Positions 35,393 to 46,711 of a DNA stretch of 64,000 nt are shown piece after piece. The number at the start of each line of letters is the position of its first letter. The stretch's first letter is position 1. This DNA is from Cymodocea nodosa (Eukaryota > Streptophyta > Magnoliopsida > Alismatales > Cymodoceaceae), in contig CM072346.1 in NCBI GenBank assembly GCA_036874045.1, positions 11,074,001-11,138,000 of the forward strand. Direction: 5' to 3'. The notes beneath the pieces were generated by a model. That model saw nothing but the letters and a program-made list of their open reading frames with translations, made no database searches and had not been told where the DNA came from. The position numbers and the translations under genes are program-made.

Positions 35393-36305
35393 TTGTTGCT
35401 ATTACAACCTGCGACATTGGTCTCTAAGTTCTACAAAGGTTGTGGCAGAGGAAAAGGCAAAAGCAGAGGAGATGCAAAAGGAAAAGAAATAGAGAATGAT
35501 GAAGTTCTACGCACTTGGTTTAAGAAAATATTGCAAGTTGACAAAAGGTTAGCAAAAATTTATAGTGAATACTTCTTTCCTGAAGGTATACTGAATGAAG
35601 TTAGATTAGAGCTTCATAATACTGATGCTAGTATTACATACATGGGGATTCGAAGTAAATATGATAGAGAATACCGTATAAAATGTGTTGAAATTGCATT
35701 TTTGGAACAGTACGCAAAATATATGCAAAAAGGTGTAGGTTCATCAAATAGAATTCCTCAAACTCCTATTAGTGGTACACGACTACAACCATTTGAGGAA
35801 GAACATAAATCTGCTATACCTACCCCTTTATATTCAAAACAAGTAGAATCATATATTACTGTAGATAAAAGAAAAGTTGACAGTCTTTGAAAGGCTATAG
35901 CCATAGAAAGTGCCTTTGAAGAATTAAAGCAATACTTGAAGAGGAGAAACAGAAATTTTATAGTAGAAGGAAAGTCAGAAAAATTATGTCTTCAAAGACA
36001 AAGTCTATTGAAAAAGGAAAATCAGATGAAAATGTATTTCCAAAGGACAATGTATGTCTAGACATTGTACCTTATAGTGCATCTGATAAACTCATCAGTT
36101 CCGAGCATACTGAAACTGATGATGATAATGAGACTTTATTTTCCCTTACTAGAAAACTTAAGAAGAAATCCAAGTCAAATATGAGCTCAAGTTTTTCTAT
36201 TAGTACAAGTCTTGATGATGTAGAAATTAACAAATTAGAACATCAAGCACCTGACATTGAACAAGTTATTGCAGATATAATTGACAATGTTGAGGTAGTA
36301 ACTAG
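35393..36305 (+). pseudogene. Cop-1 3' ORF, first part
   Basis: The frame from about 35417 (TTG where copy A has ATG) reads VSKFYKGCGRGKGKSRGDAK, a basic start, then helical blocks with FKKILQVDKRLAKIYSEYFF and YDREYRIKCVEIAFLEQYAK. Similar spacing of R/K, IA and L residues in Gyp-3 (TRIRVATEIALSKERK) suggests common origin. After a frameshift near 35890-35985 it continues as an acidic, serine-rich stretch (TDDDNETLFSLTRKLKKK and so on) up to VEVVTS, where an LTR-C solo LTR is inserted. No signal peptide or membrane segment is seen. It sits where Sireviruses carry an env-like gene, but nothing shows that it is an envelope protein. Confidence 0.75.
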
Positions 36306-38149
36306 TGTTAAGATCGGTAGACTCACTAGAGGGGGGGTGAATGGTGAAAGTGTGTAATTTTTAAGTTCTTTTGATTGTTGAAACAAATGATTTAGATAGA
36401 AGTGAAATGAGATGAATTTAAATGAATGCAAAGCAGTAAAGAAAGATAACACACAACAAGTTTTAGGTGGTTCACCAACTTGTCTAGTCCACCCCCAAGA
36501 TTCACTTGGGCTTCACTAAGTGTTTCAACACTTACACACTTGCTTTTAGGTCAAAGCAATAACCAACAACATAGAAGTTTTCAGGTAAAAAACTTCAGTA
36601 AACCAACCTCTAGAGTTTTCAAGTCAAAACTCAAACCAACAACTGAATGTAGCTTTCAGGTTGAAGCCACGAACCAACAGCTTGAATCTTTCAATCAGAG
36701 TTTGGCGCATAGAGTTTTTTCTGCAGCAAGTCTTTAGAGTATACTTCACTGTTTGCAGACTTCAGTGTATTTGAAATTGGGGTGTAGCTCACTGTATATG
36801 TTATGTCTATTGTATATCTTCTTCTCTTAAACTCCTCATATATATGCTAAAGGCATAACGATCATATTTTTCTTTCAACAGATGTATTCTACTATACTTG
36901 GTAAATAATCAGACCTAAATATGGTAAGTTACCGTTCTGTCTGATATTCAGTAAATAGCCTTCCGAAAATCTCAGGCTTTCGGATGGTTATAAAAATAAC
37001 TTACCGAAAAGCATCCATAACTTGCCGATTCATCACTCATGTTTTGTTCTCTGAGCCACGTGAGGATTTTAAGTTGCTCACGTGTAAAGTTAAGTGTTCG
37101 GAGTCTTGTATTTAACTTACCGAAAGAGCTCCTAATTTTCGGATAGTTAACTACTGTAACTTACTGAACTTTCATTTAAGCCTCTAACAGTTGTTCCTTC
37201 AAAACTACACGTGCATAAAAACATAACTTAAGTTTCGGATAGTTAAGCCATAACTCATCGAAATTCTCTTGAGATTTCGGATAGTTATCTTTCTAACTCT
37301 CCGTAAAACCCATCTGAACATCTGTCTGGAATTCTGCACGTGGGAAAATCACTAACTTAAGTTTCAGATAGTTAAACCATAACTCACCAAAATTCTCTTA
37401 AGATTTCGGATAGTTATCTTTCTAACTTTTCGAAAACTTAAATGATCTTCTTTCTAGAATTCTACACATGGCAAATTCAATAACTTAAGTTTTGGATAGT
37501 TAAACTATAACTTACCGAAACTCTTCTTTGAAATTTCGGATAGTTAACTAACTCTCCGATTTTTCTCTTTTAATCTTTCAACTGTCGGCATCTCCATTTT
37601 GCACATGCGTAATAAAATGACTTAAGTTCTAGAAAGTTATGCCTGTAACTTACCGAAAAACTCGAATAGTTATCTAACTCTCTAAAAAGAAAACTTGGAT
37701 AGTTATCTAACTCTCCGTAAAGTCCTTTAAGCTTCCGTTTTATATTTCTACACGTGATTTATTGAATGACTTAAGTTTTGGATAGTTAGCCTTTCTAACT
37801 TTCCGATTTTCCTTTTTCCTTCGGATAGTTAACTCCATAACTCTCCGATCATTCAACCAACTTAACTGTCTGATATAATAACTCTCCGAAGGCTTTGTAA
37901 AATTTGGATAGTTATCCTTCTAACTGTCCGATAGTCTTGTTGCTATTTTATTCTTCGGATGCTTGAACCTATAACTGTCCAATTTTACTGTAACTTGAAA
38001 GTATTATCATTTAGAGCCTTCTCAATCTGTTTGTCTGCTTGGAAATTGTTCTAACAGCCTTCTGAACTAAAGCAGTGCAGACTTAACTATGAAATACAAT
38101 ATGTTTCCTCACATAGGTTTTGCATTATCAAAATACTCGGGTTCTAACA
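36306..38149 (-). repeat. LTR-C solo LTR, TSD ACTAG
   Basis: Bounded by TGTTAAG...TCTAACA on the plus strand and flanked by perfect ACTAG repeats (36301-36305, 38150-38154). On the minus strand it begins TGTTAGAACCCGAGTATTTTG and ends ATTCACCCCCCCTCTAGTGAG...TTAACA, copia-like. It contains at least six tandem units built from CACGTG, TAACTTAAGTTT, CGGATAGTTA and TAACTCTCCGA (36930-37960). Confidence 0.95.
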
Positions 38150-39467
38150 ACTAGTTCATAGGCTGAATTATCTAGAGTAGCAGATATTGAAAAAGTTAAG
38201 ACTCCAGAAGAGCTAAACGTTAACCAGCCTTCTTTAGTATCTATAGAAGTAGAGTCTAAAAATTCACAGCATGTATCAATGGAGATATCTGTTGAACAAA
38301 ATGCACAATTACAGACAGATACACAAGCTGTAGAATTTATGGAAACATTGAACTTTGATCATTCTATAGAGACTGAACAAATGAATGTTGAGCATATTGA
38401 CAATGTTCCTTACATACACAGCTTCAAGAAAATATTCTCACAAAGGAACAACATGACATTCATTTTGAAGAAGAGGTTCCTGAAGATGAATTAAACTCTG
38501 AATCAAGGCTTCAGGTATCACCTTCTTTATGTACAGTATTACAAATTCAAGGTAATTCAATTCATTTTAGATCTGTAGAAGTATTGCAGAAATATAATAA
38601 TCTGATTACATGTCAGATTCTACATGCTCGACCAATAAAATTTACAAATTTGATGGAAATAAGAGATCTATTTGAGTATTAAGGACTCATTCAATTCTTG
38701 CCAATTGGAACGAAATGGAAACAATACACAAAGCTTATTGTAGCTTTTTATAGCAATCTGGTCAAGAATGAAAATTTTCTAAAAACTAAAATAAATCAAC
38801 AGGAGTTTATATTGTCTCTTAAGTTAATTTTTGAAGTTTGGGATTAAAGAATGAAGGTGTTGTTACAAACAGATTTGACATGATTAAACAGCTGGAATGG
38901 AACATTCCGTCTTTATCAAAAATTCCAGATGTATATTCTGAAATAAGATTAATGGAAAATCTGAATGTAGAGGCAAGGTTCATTGCAAATATATTGCATG
39001 CAAATTTATTTCAGAGAGTTGGACACAATTTGGAAGTCAGTAGAAGCTATTTATATGCAACTTATGGCCTGTTGAATAGAATTCAAATCAATTGGTTTGA
39101 TGCTTTTACCTCTCAACTACAGCATATGAGTTCAAAGTTATTTTATGGTGATGTTGTATGTAGAATCCTTGCAAGCCAATTGAATTAATCCGACTAGACC
39201 TCTAAAACTAAAGGCATGAAAGCATTTAGTGTAAAAGATTTGCAACGATTTCAGGACATGCATAAACCTCATCAACAACATCAACAACCAATAGATTGTA
39301 CAGACCATATACAACAACAACTACCAAGTTATTCAGTTCAAGTAGAACAGCAAACCCAGCTACCTCTTAACTTAAATGCAGTGCTTAACGACATCAGAAA
39401 TGATATTAGGCATCTAGGAGATAAAATATGTAATGCTATAAGTGATATACTTAGGAGGGGTCGATAA
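38150..39467 (+). pseudogene. Cop-1 3' ORF, second part with putative plant transposon protein-like domain
   Basis: The ORF resumes after the LTR-C insertion with AELSRVADIEKVKTPEELN and ends at 39467 with ISDILRRGR. Its core (38560-39190) contains NLITCQILHARPIKF, IQFLPIGTKWKQYTKLIVAF, LKNEGVVTNRFDMIKQLEW, EARFIANILHANLFQRVGHN, GLLNRIQINW and SSKLFYGDVV. The same succession is found in Gyp-3 (YDIIYSRPVNWDG, LLQFI, GLKNEG, MVANFLIKNVYQRQGHDIE, VNKIQINWS). This resembles the domain called putative plant transposon protein (Transposase_32), of unknown function. At least one stop (after VTSS) and frame changes near 38490 and 38840 break it. The C-terminus is a glutamine-rich linker plus short coiled coil. 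Function unknown. Confidence 0.78.
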
Positions 39468-39956
39468 CTATTTTTGTTTGTATATGAATATCAAATGTAA
39501 TGTTTGTATTTCTTGTTTGATTCATTGAACAATACATTTTTCTGTAAATGCATTCTATTCTTATTATTGTTTACAGAAAGAGTTGTTGTAAATATATCTT
39601 ACTATATATATATTCTCTGTAATTATCTTTTTGATTAATGACAAAAAGGGGGAGAAATGTTATAAAAAGATGATTATGATTTTAATTGCATATAATATAA
39701 AGGGAGATGATATTTATGGTTATTGTAATCTGACAGATGATAATTAGAGAAATGATACTTATATAATTATTGACATCTAAAAGTTTTAGTTCTAAGAGGT
39801 GAGATTTACACAAACAATAGAAATAAGCTTAAGTGAACTTAAGTCAACAAACTTGTTTGTTGAATTAAAAGTTAACCCAACAAAGGTGCTTTGTTGAGTT
39901 AAATATATTTCATAATTGATTTAATATGGTTTTGTCATCACCAAAAAGGGAGAGAT
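39468..39956 (+). other. 3' untranslated region and PPT of Cop-1
   Basis: Noncoding, with GACAAAAAGGGGGAGAAATG at 39640 and the final purine tract AAAAAGGGAGAGAT (39943-39956) directly before the LTR. It contains GTTGAGTTAA and AACTTAAGTCAACAAA motifs (39830-39905). Cop-2 has the same layout. Confidence 0.8.
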
Positions 39957-41500
39957 TGTTGAATATTTTGTTTTGATGATTTGTGCTAAATGGAAACAAT
40001 CATATTTGCTCAATTACTATTGCTTGTGAAAAGAAATTAAAATCATCAATTAATACAGAAAAAATTTACTAATATAAATATTTGTCTGTATTGGATCTAG
40101 AATTATACTAAGTTAATAACTAGTCATTTCGTTGCATTAATTTCTCATTTAACTAACTGTTAAGTTAACGTGTGTTTTTATTGAAAAGCATGATATATTT
40201 TAAAGTTATATCTTCTGTATCATGTATAGTGCACGTTTAGACAACTCATTAAGTTAGAGTGTTATTTCTATAGAGGTCACGTGAGAACTCATTAAGTTAG
40301 AGGCTTAAAGGTTAAAATAAGTCACATGAGAACTCATTAAGTTAGTGAGTAAAAGAAGAGACGAACTCGTTAAGTTAGTGTTATACACATGGTGAAATTA
40401 TAAGTTACGAATGTTATATTGTATCATGTGAGATGCACATATTTAACTCGTTAAGTTAACATAACTATATGCGTTGAGTTGCTATATTGAACACTAAGGC
40501 AACACATTAGGTTAGCGTTATAAACTTAAGTTGTTATTTTTGCACGTGATAAAATTCTTATTATAAAAATATTTGTTTATTACTGGTTTGTTGAGTTATT
40601 GTAACACCATGGAGATGGTTCATTGAGTTAGCGTAATACCACGGACTTAGTTTATTGAGTTAGCTATAATACTTGTCACGTCAATTGGCACATGAGGAAC
40701 TCGTTAAGTTAGAAATGTTAAGTTATATATATACTTGTGTTACTCATTTAGTTAACATTAAAATAACGACTTCTTATTACACTAATGATAGATTTTGGAC
40801 AAGAAAGTTTATTTTGCAGGAAATTTTTCAAAGATCTAGGATTGATGATTAAAGAAAATTTGAAATGTAAACGTGGGTCAGAACGTGTGTATTTCGATGA
40901 AGGAAAAAGAAAAGACGTGAAGAAATGAAAAATTGGTAGTGATTAAACATGGAGGATATGCATGAAATGAAGATACAGTATAAAAGGCATAGAATTCTCG
41001 TTGATCAAATTATCCCTGCACATCAAATGAAAAATCTTTTCAGGGATCAAAAACACCTCTTCGGGGAAAATCTCTCAGGTGGAAGAAAGTTCAGTGAAGC
41101 TAAAAAGGTAAGATTTATGTCACTAAAGATTTGAAGTATCAAGAGAAAGCAAAGTCAGTGAAGTAGAGAAAGTATAAATATTCGTCACTAAAGAATTGTT
41201 GAATAAGAAAAAGAAGAAGAAGAAGAAAGATCTCAAACAAAGAGAAATGTTTTAAATTCCGCAAATTAGTTTTCTCTGTTTGTAGTTATGAAATTGTTTA
41301 AATGATACATGGTATCAAGATATAATTACATCTACAATTTCTAAGGAGAATTGAATTGTATATTGTAATTGAAACCTTGAATAAAAATGACTTTATGAAA
41401 ATAATGTCTCGACTTATTTTTGAGTTTTAAAGTTTCAATTATATTCGAAAATATTGAAAAACACAATTCACCCCCTCTTGTGTAGCCATACGATCCTACA
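39957..41500 (+). repeat. LTR-A, 3' LTR of Cop-1
   Basis: 1,544 bp from TGTTGAATATTTTG to ATACGATCCTACA, right after the PPT. It contains CACGTG and AACTCGTTAAGTTAG repeats (40230-40700), a TATA box at 40979, and a GAA microsatellite at 41205-41227. Confidence 0.92.
40979..40986 (+). promoter_or_regulatory. TATA box of LTR-A
   Basis: TATAAAAG in the context CAGTATAAAAGGCATAGAAT, found with little change in the solo LTR-A copies near 48300 and 49270. Confidence 0.55.
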
Positions 41501-41575
41501 ACATATAATCATGCAATTGTAACATAATGACTTAATTCTCATATGATAAGCTAAATATTATGCACTTTTTCATTT
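41501..41575 (-). repeat. LTR-B end fragment
   Basis: Matches the first bases of LTR-B on the minus strand (GATAAGCTAAATATTATGCACTTTTTCATT) with an internal deletion. Confidence 0.7.
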
Positions 41576-42063
41576 AAAACAACAATATATCATTTTGATT
41601 GTAGATCTGATTTGATGATTATTAAACACAATTGGAAATGGATTAACGCACAAGAAATTTAACACATTTAGAGTGCTTTCTAGATTAAGGATTTTTCAGA
41701 GAATAATGGAAAAATAGATTTATAGAAGAAAGATATAGAACACATGTAAGGAGAAAAAGGTTTTCACATTCTGCAAACTACTAAAGATCTGAAAGATTTC
41801 TCTATAACAACTACTGAAGATCCAGTCCTATAGATTGATTTGAAATTCTCTTAAAGCTTCAGTAATCAACTTTCAAATAGGAGTTTTTTTGTAGTGTGTT
41901 TCAATCATTTTAAGTCATTGACTCTTGGGTTAAATCCTTTTTATAAATCTCTAAAAAACCCTAACTCACAAGGGTGTTGTGGGTGAACCTTCACAAGGTC
42001 AAGGCCTCGATGAAGAGAGTAAAGTGTGAGACTTCACTTACTCAAGATTGGGATTTTGTGTAC
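41576..42063 (+). repeat. LTR-F, left part
   Basis: No ORF. It continues after the LTR-B insertion at 44413, the pair being flanks of the TGTAC duplication. Contains TATAAATCTCTAAAAAACCC (about 41942), a possible promoter. Confidence 0.5.
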
Positions 42064-44412
42064 TGTTTAGAATGAAAAAGTGCGTATTATTAACGGTTAA
42101 ATGATGGTTAATTGCATAATATTTAGCTTATCATATGAGAATTAAGCCATTATGTTATAATTGCACTGTTATATGCTTTAATTGAAGAATCTACTTAATT
42201 TTGGAGAATTAATGTCAATTTAGTACATTTATGAATTGTTGGTAAGTTGCAGGCTATGAAATTCTTAAGTATCCGAATTTTCTGATATTTAGAACAGTTA
42301 TGTTTAACATACCGAACATATTTCGGACAGTTATGTTTAACAGACCGAGCATGTCGGATAGTTATGTTTATATTGCTGAACAGTTATGTTTTGAAAGAAT
42401 ATTTTATTATTTCCTGAAGTACATGTGTCGAAACCATAATGCATGACTTAAGTGAACTTTCGGTGAATTATCTCTAACTATCCGAAATTGCAGTTGGGCA
42501 TCAGACAGTTATATGTGTAACCCTCCGAAATCTCTTTTTATTTATAAAATAGCTGTGGACACGTGTCATGTTCTGGTAAAGTGACTTAAGTGGATTTTCG
42601 ATGAGTTAGCTGTAACTATCTGAAATGCATCTGAGCATCGGATAGTTAGACCTATAACTCTCCAAAATAGGTATTTTATTATTAAACTACTATTGACACG
42701 TGTCGAGATTTGGTAGATTTACTTAAATTATATATCGGTGAGTTAGCTGTAACTATCTGAAATGCATCTAAGCATTAGATAGTTAAGTTTATAAGTATCC
42801 AAAATGCACCTAAGCATCGGATAGTTAAATTTATGCACGTGTTGAATTTAAGTGCTTTAGTATATCACATGAGATGCACATGTTTAACTCGTTAAGTTAG
42901 CATAACTGTACACGTTGAGTTACATGAGTACACACTAAGGTAACGTGTTATGTTAGTGGCTTATTTCTTTAATGCACATGTTTTAGAGTTAGATCAACGA
43001 AGAAAGTCCGTTGAGTTATCTGTAACTCCACGGACTATTTATTTTCTAATATGCCACTATAGCGGTTGCAGAAACAGGACAATTGGAAGAAAAAACCACG
43101 ATTGCATGTATTGCGCAGGGAGAAGAAATCATCGCCGTTGATATGAATGAAGGAAATCCAACCAAACATTCAAGTAGAAGCAGTTACTACTGAAGAAATA
43201 TAAAAGAAAAGAAGAAAAAGATGTGGGTATGTGATCGATGGACGGCAAGTGTATATAGAGGAGGAGCATCGAGCTTTCTGCAGATAATATCGACAATTCT
43301 CCCAAGTATCACACCAACTATCATTACCACCACCATATCCACCATAATCACCAACCATTGGAGGTATGTGAGAATACTTTCTTGATGTCGGGTCGATTCC
43401 GAGCCAAACACAGTGCTTGACAACCACTGTGAGGAGTGATCGCATCGTGGGAAGGGAAGCCATTTTCACCAAGCGCCGACTCATATTTCAGGAGATCGTA
43501 AAGCTTTTAGCCTTGGCTTCAGGTTGATGCCTGTATGTTGAAGAGAAGATTATCTTGCAATTTTAGACTCGCGATTCTATAGGGAGAGGAGACAGAATTG
43601 TAAGTGGTTTAATTTTTAGTGGTGTAATCGCGTTGCAAGTAGTGTCGAAAGTATTTACTATCGAGTGAGATTACTTTACATTTCACCTTTCGCCCATTTC
43701 CATGTTCATATTAAAACAAAAATACCAAAAACAATTTATCTATGTTTGTATGTTGTATTTGAGTGTTGTATTGTTTATGTTATATCATGATTAATGTTAT
43801 CTTTGTTAGTGTTGTGATTGTTTTATGTTTGTTTTAGTTTTATAGTTTACTGAAATTGGTTCGTTCAAAAGACTTAAAGATTTTAATGGTTACTGTATGA
43901 ATTATCTGAATGTTAGTATTGCTTAATGATAAATCCAATGTTTACTAACATTAAAGAGCTTAATTGATGTTATTTATAATCTGTGGAATCGCCCAATGGT
44001 TGGCCAAATTTCTCTATAAATAGCAGTATTAAAATGAAAAGACATGCTCGTGGAGTTAACTTAAGTCCACGAGGTTAATTTGTTAAGTTAGCTATAACTC
44101 AACAAACTTTATCCATTGAGTTAACTGTAATTCAACGGAGAGCTTATTGAATATATAAATTTGATTGTTAACAAACAAACAGTTCTCAAATTCTTCAGCA
44201 ATTCCCTATGGGATCGACCTATACTTGCACACTAATACAATAGACACTACGCACTTGCAGTTAAAGTACAAATTAGAATTAATATCTAAATTGTATTAAA
44301 AGTTGTTTGTTTACTTCTAAAAGAAAGAATAGGCATAAAGATAAATTAACTAAGTAAAAACAAAAATAACAAATCCAAGTTTTTCTGGTGTAGTGCTGGG
44401 AAAACACAAACA
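42064..44412 (+). repeat. LTR-B solo LTR, TSD TGTAC
   Basis: 2,349 bp from TGTTTAGAATG to AACACAAACA, flanked by perfect TGTAC (42059-42063, 44413-44417). It has three or more tandem units of the ACACGTGTC...CGGTGAGTTAGCTGTAACTATC...CATCGGATAGTTA type (42440-42840), more than other LTR-B copies. Confidence 0.95.
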
Positions 44413-44779
44413 TGTACACAAAGTTGGTGTTTTGTGTAAGGTTGTTGTTTAGCTTGAAAAATAACATTTGTGAGATTTGTTGTTGAGCTTGAGAAAAATG
44501 ACACTTGTAAAGATTGTTACTTAGCCTACAAAAGCAACTTGACTAAGGTTTGTACTTAGCCTTAAAAATACTTAGTGAATTCTCAAGGTTGGTGCCTTGA
44601 GGAGTGGACTAAACCACTATAAAATTTCCTATGTTCCTTAGTTACTATATTTACTTATTGTTATTGAATCATTTTAATTAAGATTAACTAGTGTCAACAG
44701 CTTCCAAATTTTTAATAGCAATTAAAACTTGCTAAGACATTATTCACCCCCTTTCTAGTGTGTCATTCGATCTCAACAC
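44413..44779 (+). repeat. LTR-F, right part
   Basis: Ends with ATTCACCCCCTTTCTAGTGTG...GATCTCAACA, a copia-type LTR 3' end. Internal GTTGTTTAGCTTGA / TTACTTAGCCT repeats. Confidence 0.55.
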
Positions 44780-44780
44780 T

Positions 44781-45370
44781 TACTCTATTGTGTTTGCTAA
44801 ATATTGTAGACAGTTCATTTTGTCACATCTCTAAACCATATGAATTTACTCTATCATATTTACCAATACCATAAATAGTTTGCTTTTATCATATATTTAA
44901 ACTATATGAATTTACTCCATTGTGTTTACCAAACACCATAGATAATTTGTTTTTATCATATCTTTAAACCATACAAACTTACTCCACTATGTTTATTAAA
45001 TACCACAAACAATTCATTTTATCATCTTTAAACCAAACAAACTTACTCTCTTGTATTTACTAAACATCATAGACAATTTGTTTTACAACATATCTACATC
45101 ATACAAACTTGCTCCATTGTGTTTACCAAACACCATAGATAGTTCATTTTTATTATGTCTTTAAACTACACAAACTTATACCATTGTGTTTACCAAACAC
45201 CACAAATGGTTTGTTTTTGTCATATCTTTAAACCATATGAATTTACTCCATTGTGTTTATCAAACACTTTAGATAGTTTGTTTATCATACATCCAAACTT
45301 AACGAACTTACTCCATGGTATTTGGTGAACACACAAATAGTTCATTATCAACCTATTTGAATTTTGTGGA
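44781..45370. repeat. 66-bp minisatellite, about nine units
   Basis: Units start with a TACTC motif at 44781, 44847, 44913, 44980, 45044, 45110, 45177, 45244 and 45309. Each contains TTGTGTTTACCAAACACCATAG and TTTTTATCATATCTTTAAACCAT in degenerate form. Confidence 0.88.
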
Positions 45371-45934
45371 CCCATTATTGCTTTCCCTAGCTTAATTGTG
45401 ACTAATTGTCCTAATTGAATTTCATTGGATCAGTGAAAAGTTAGAATGTATCTAAGGGGTCGTTAGTGCACAATGAAAAATTCTAACAAAAAGGAAAAGC
45501 AAAATGTTAACGAAAAGGAAAAGGAAAATTTCTTGTGGAAAGGAAAAGGAAAATTCTAACAAGGGTTTAGTGCACGATGGAAATTCTAACAAAGGGTTAG
45601 TGCATGACGGAAAGGAAATGATGAAAAGAAAGAAATCAATCAATAATAATAATAAAATAAACGATATATTTGTCTAAAAATACAAACAATCAAATTCAAA
45701 TATTACAAATAATATTCAAAAAGTACAAATACATCTCAATTCAAATATTACAATGCTAAATAATATTAAACAATTCTTCCATACTACGTTGCCATCATCA
45801 TATTTTCACACATCTTATCTACCATTTCTTTTCTTTGTTCTTAAGTCATTCCAACATATGCATTGCTTTCCATATGTATCTCTCCTGTTGGTTGTATTTC
45901 ATCAATATTATTTGACTCTCCAACTCATCTTGCA
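45371..45934. other. AT-rich spacer with short GGGTTAGTGCACGATGG repeats
   Basis: No gene. Three degenerate copies of GGG(T)(C/T)GTTAGTGCAC-ATGG with CTAACAA lie at 45457, 45562 and 45595. TAA-GGGGTCGTTAGTGCAC at 45453 might be the terminus of the Harbinger element to the right, but no second terminus is seen. Confidence 0.4.
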
Positions 45935-46359
45935 TGTCTTCAAGTAAATCTTCTTTATCAATCTTATGAATGAAATTATGAAGCATAAAACATGTGATGA
46001 CAACTTCACTTGTGTTTCATATAGATATGGCATCTGATTGCGTAATATTGAGAATCGATGTTTCACAACTCCAAACATGCGCTCAATAGCTATTCTCAGT
46101 TATAAATGTTTATAGTTGAAATTCTCTACAACATTATGAGGAACTCTAACATTAACATAATTAGATATATCTTACACCTCAATATAGATAAATATATTAT
46201 GATCAATTTGGATATCCAAAATCAATAAGTAAAACTTACCTGTATAAAAGAAAATATTGGTATGATGATTTCTTCATAACATCTAGAAGTAGGAAACACA
46301 TTTACCTAGTGGAACCTAAAAACCATTAGGTCTAGTAATTGCATCTTGGAGAATACGAG
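45935..46359 (-). pseudogene. PIF/Harbinger transposase fragment
   Basis: The minus strand encodes, in pieces, RILQDAITRPNGF and VPLGKCVSYF, then after an intron-like gap RIAIERMFGVVKHRFSILRN and YETQVKLSSHVLCFIISFI. These resemble the DDE_4 transposase region around the last catalytic residue (RNVIERAFG-like block) of PIF/Harbinger DNA transposons. The fragment is cut at 46360 by an LTR-B and has stops, so it is inactive. The N-terminal half is missing. Confidence 0.75.
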
Positions 46360-46635
46360 TGTTTAGAATGAAAAAGTGTATAATATTAACAGTTAAATAA
46401 TGGTTAATTGTATAATATTTAGCTTATCATATGAGAATTAAGCCATTATGTTATAATTGCACTGTTATATGTTTTAATGAAAGAATCTACATAATTTAAG
46501 GGAATTAGTGTTAATTAAGTACATTTCTAAACTATCTGTAAATTACAGGCTTTTTAATTCCTAAGTCTCTGAAATGTCTGTTATTTCAGAGAGTTATATT
46601 GCATGTACTAAACAGTTATGTTTTAAATGCTTAAA
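46360..46635 (+). repeat. LTR-B 5' fragment (Gyp-2)
   Basis: Starts TGTTTAGAATG and stops abruptly at GTTTTAAATGCTTAAAG, where an oppositely oriented LTR-B begins. Confidence 0.8.
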
Positions 46636-46711
46636 GAAATTAGATATTAAGTCCAATTTGTATTTTAACTGCAACTGCACGGTGTATATTGTATTTAAGT
46701 GCAAGTATAGG

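Larger units (their letters stand above)
30785..35698 (+). repeat. 2.47-kb direct tandem duplication in Cop-1
   Basis: 30785-33255 and 33256-35698 are direct copies covering the end of RNase H, the noncoding module and the start of the 3' ORF. Over about 308 aligned bases (30791 and 33262 onward) I count 19 differences. The junction lies at TTGCA/TTTGTGTTTGTGCTAGA, with a short shared TGTGTTTGTG. Confidence 0.9.
26645..41500 (+). mobile_element. Cop-1: Sirevirus-like Ty1/copia element, 5' truncated
   Basis: Contains gag (lacking its first third), protease, integrase, RT, RNase H, a 3' ORF in env position, PPT and a 3' LTR-A. There is no 5' LTR or PBS. It carries a 2.47-kb tandem duplication (30785-35698) and an LTR-C solo LTR (36306-38149). 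The gene order PR-IN-RT-RH is diagnostic of Ty1/copia; the coiled-coil gag tail, long LTR and extra ORF fit the Sirevirus group. Confidence 0.88.

Noticed and set aside
35393..39467. 3' ORF as a true envelope gene
   Set aside because: I see no signal peptide, membrane segment or furin-like site; only its position resembles env.
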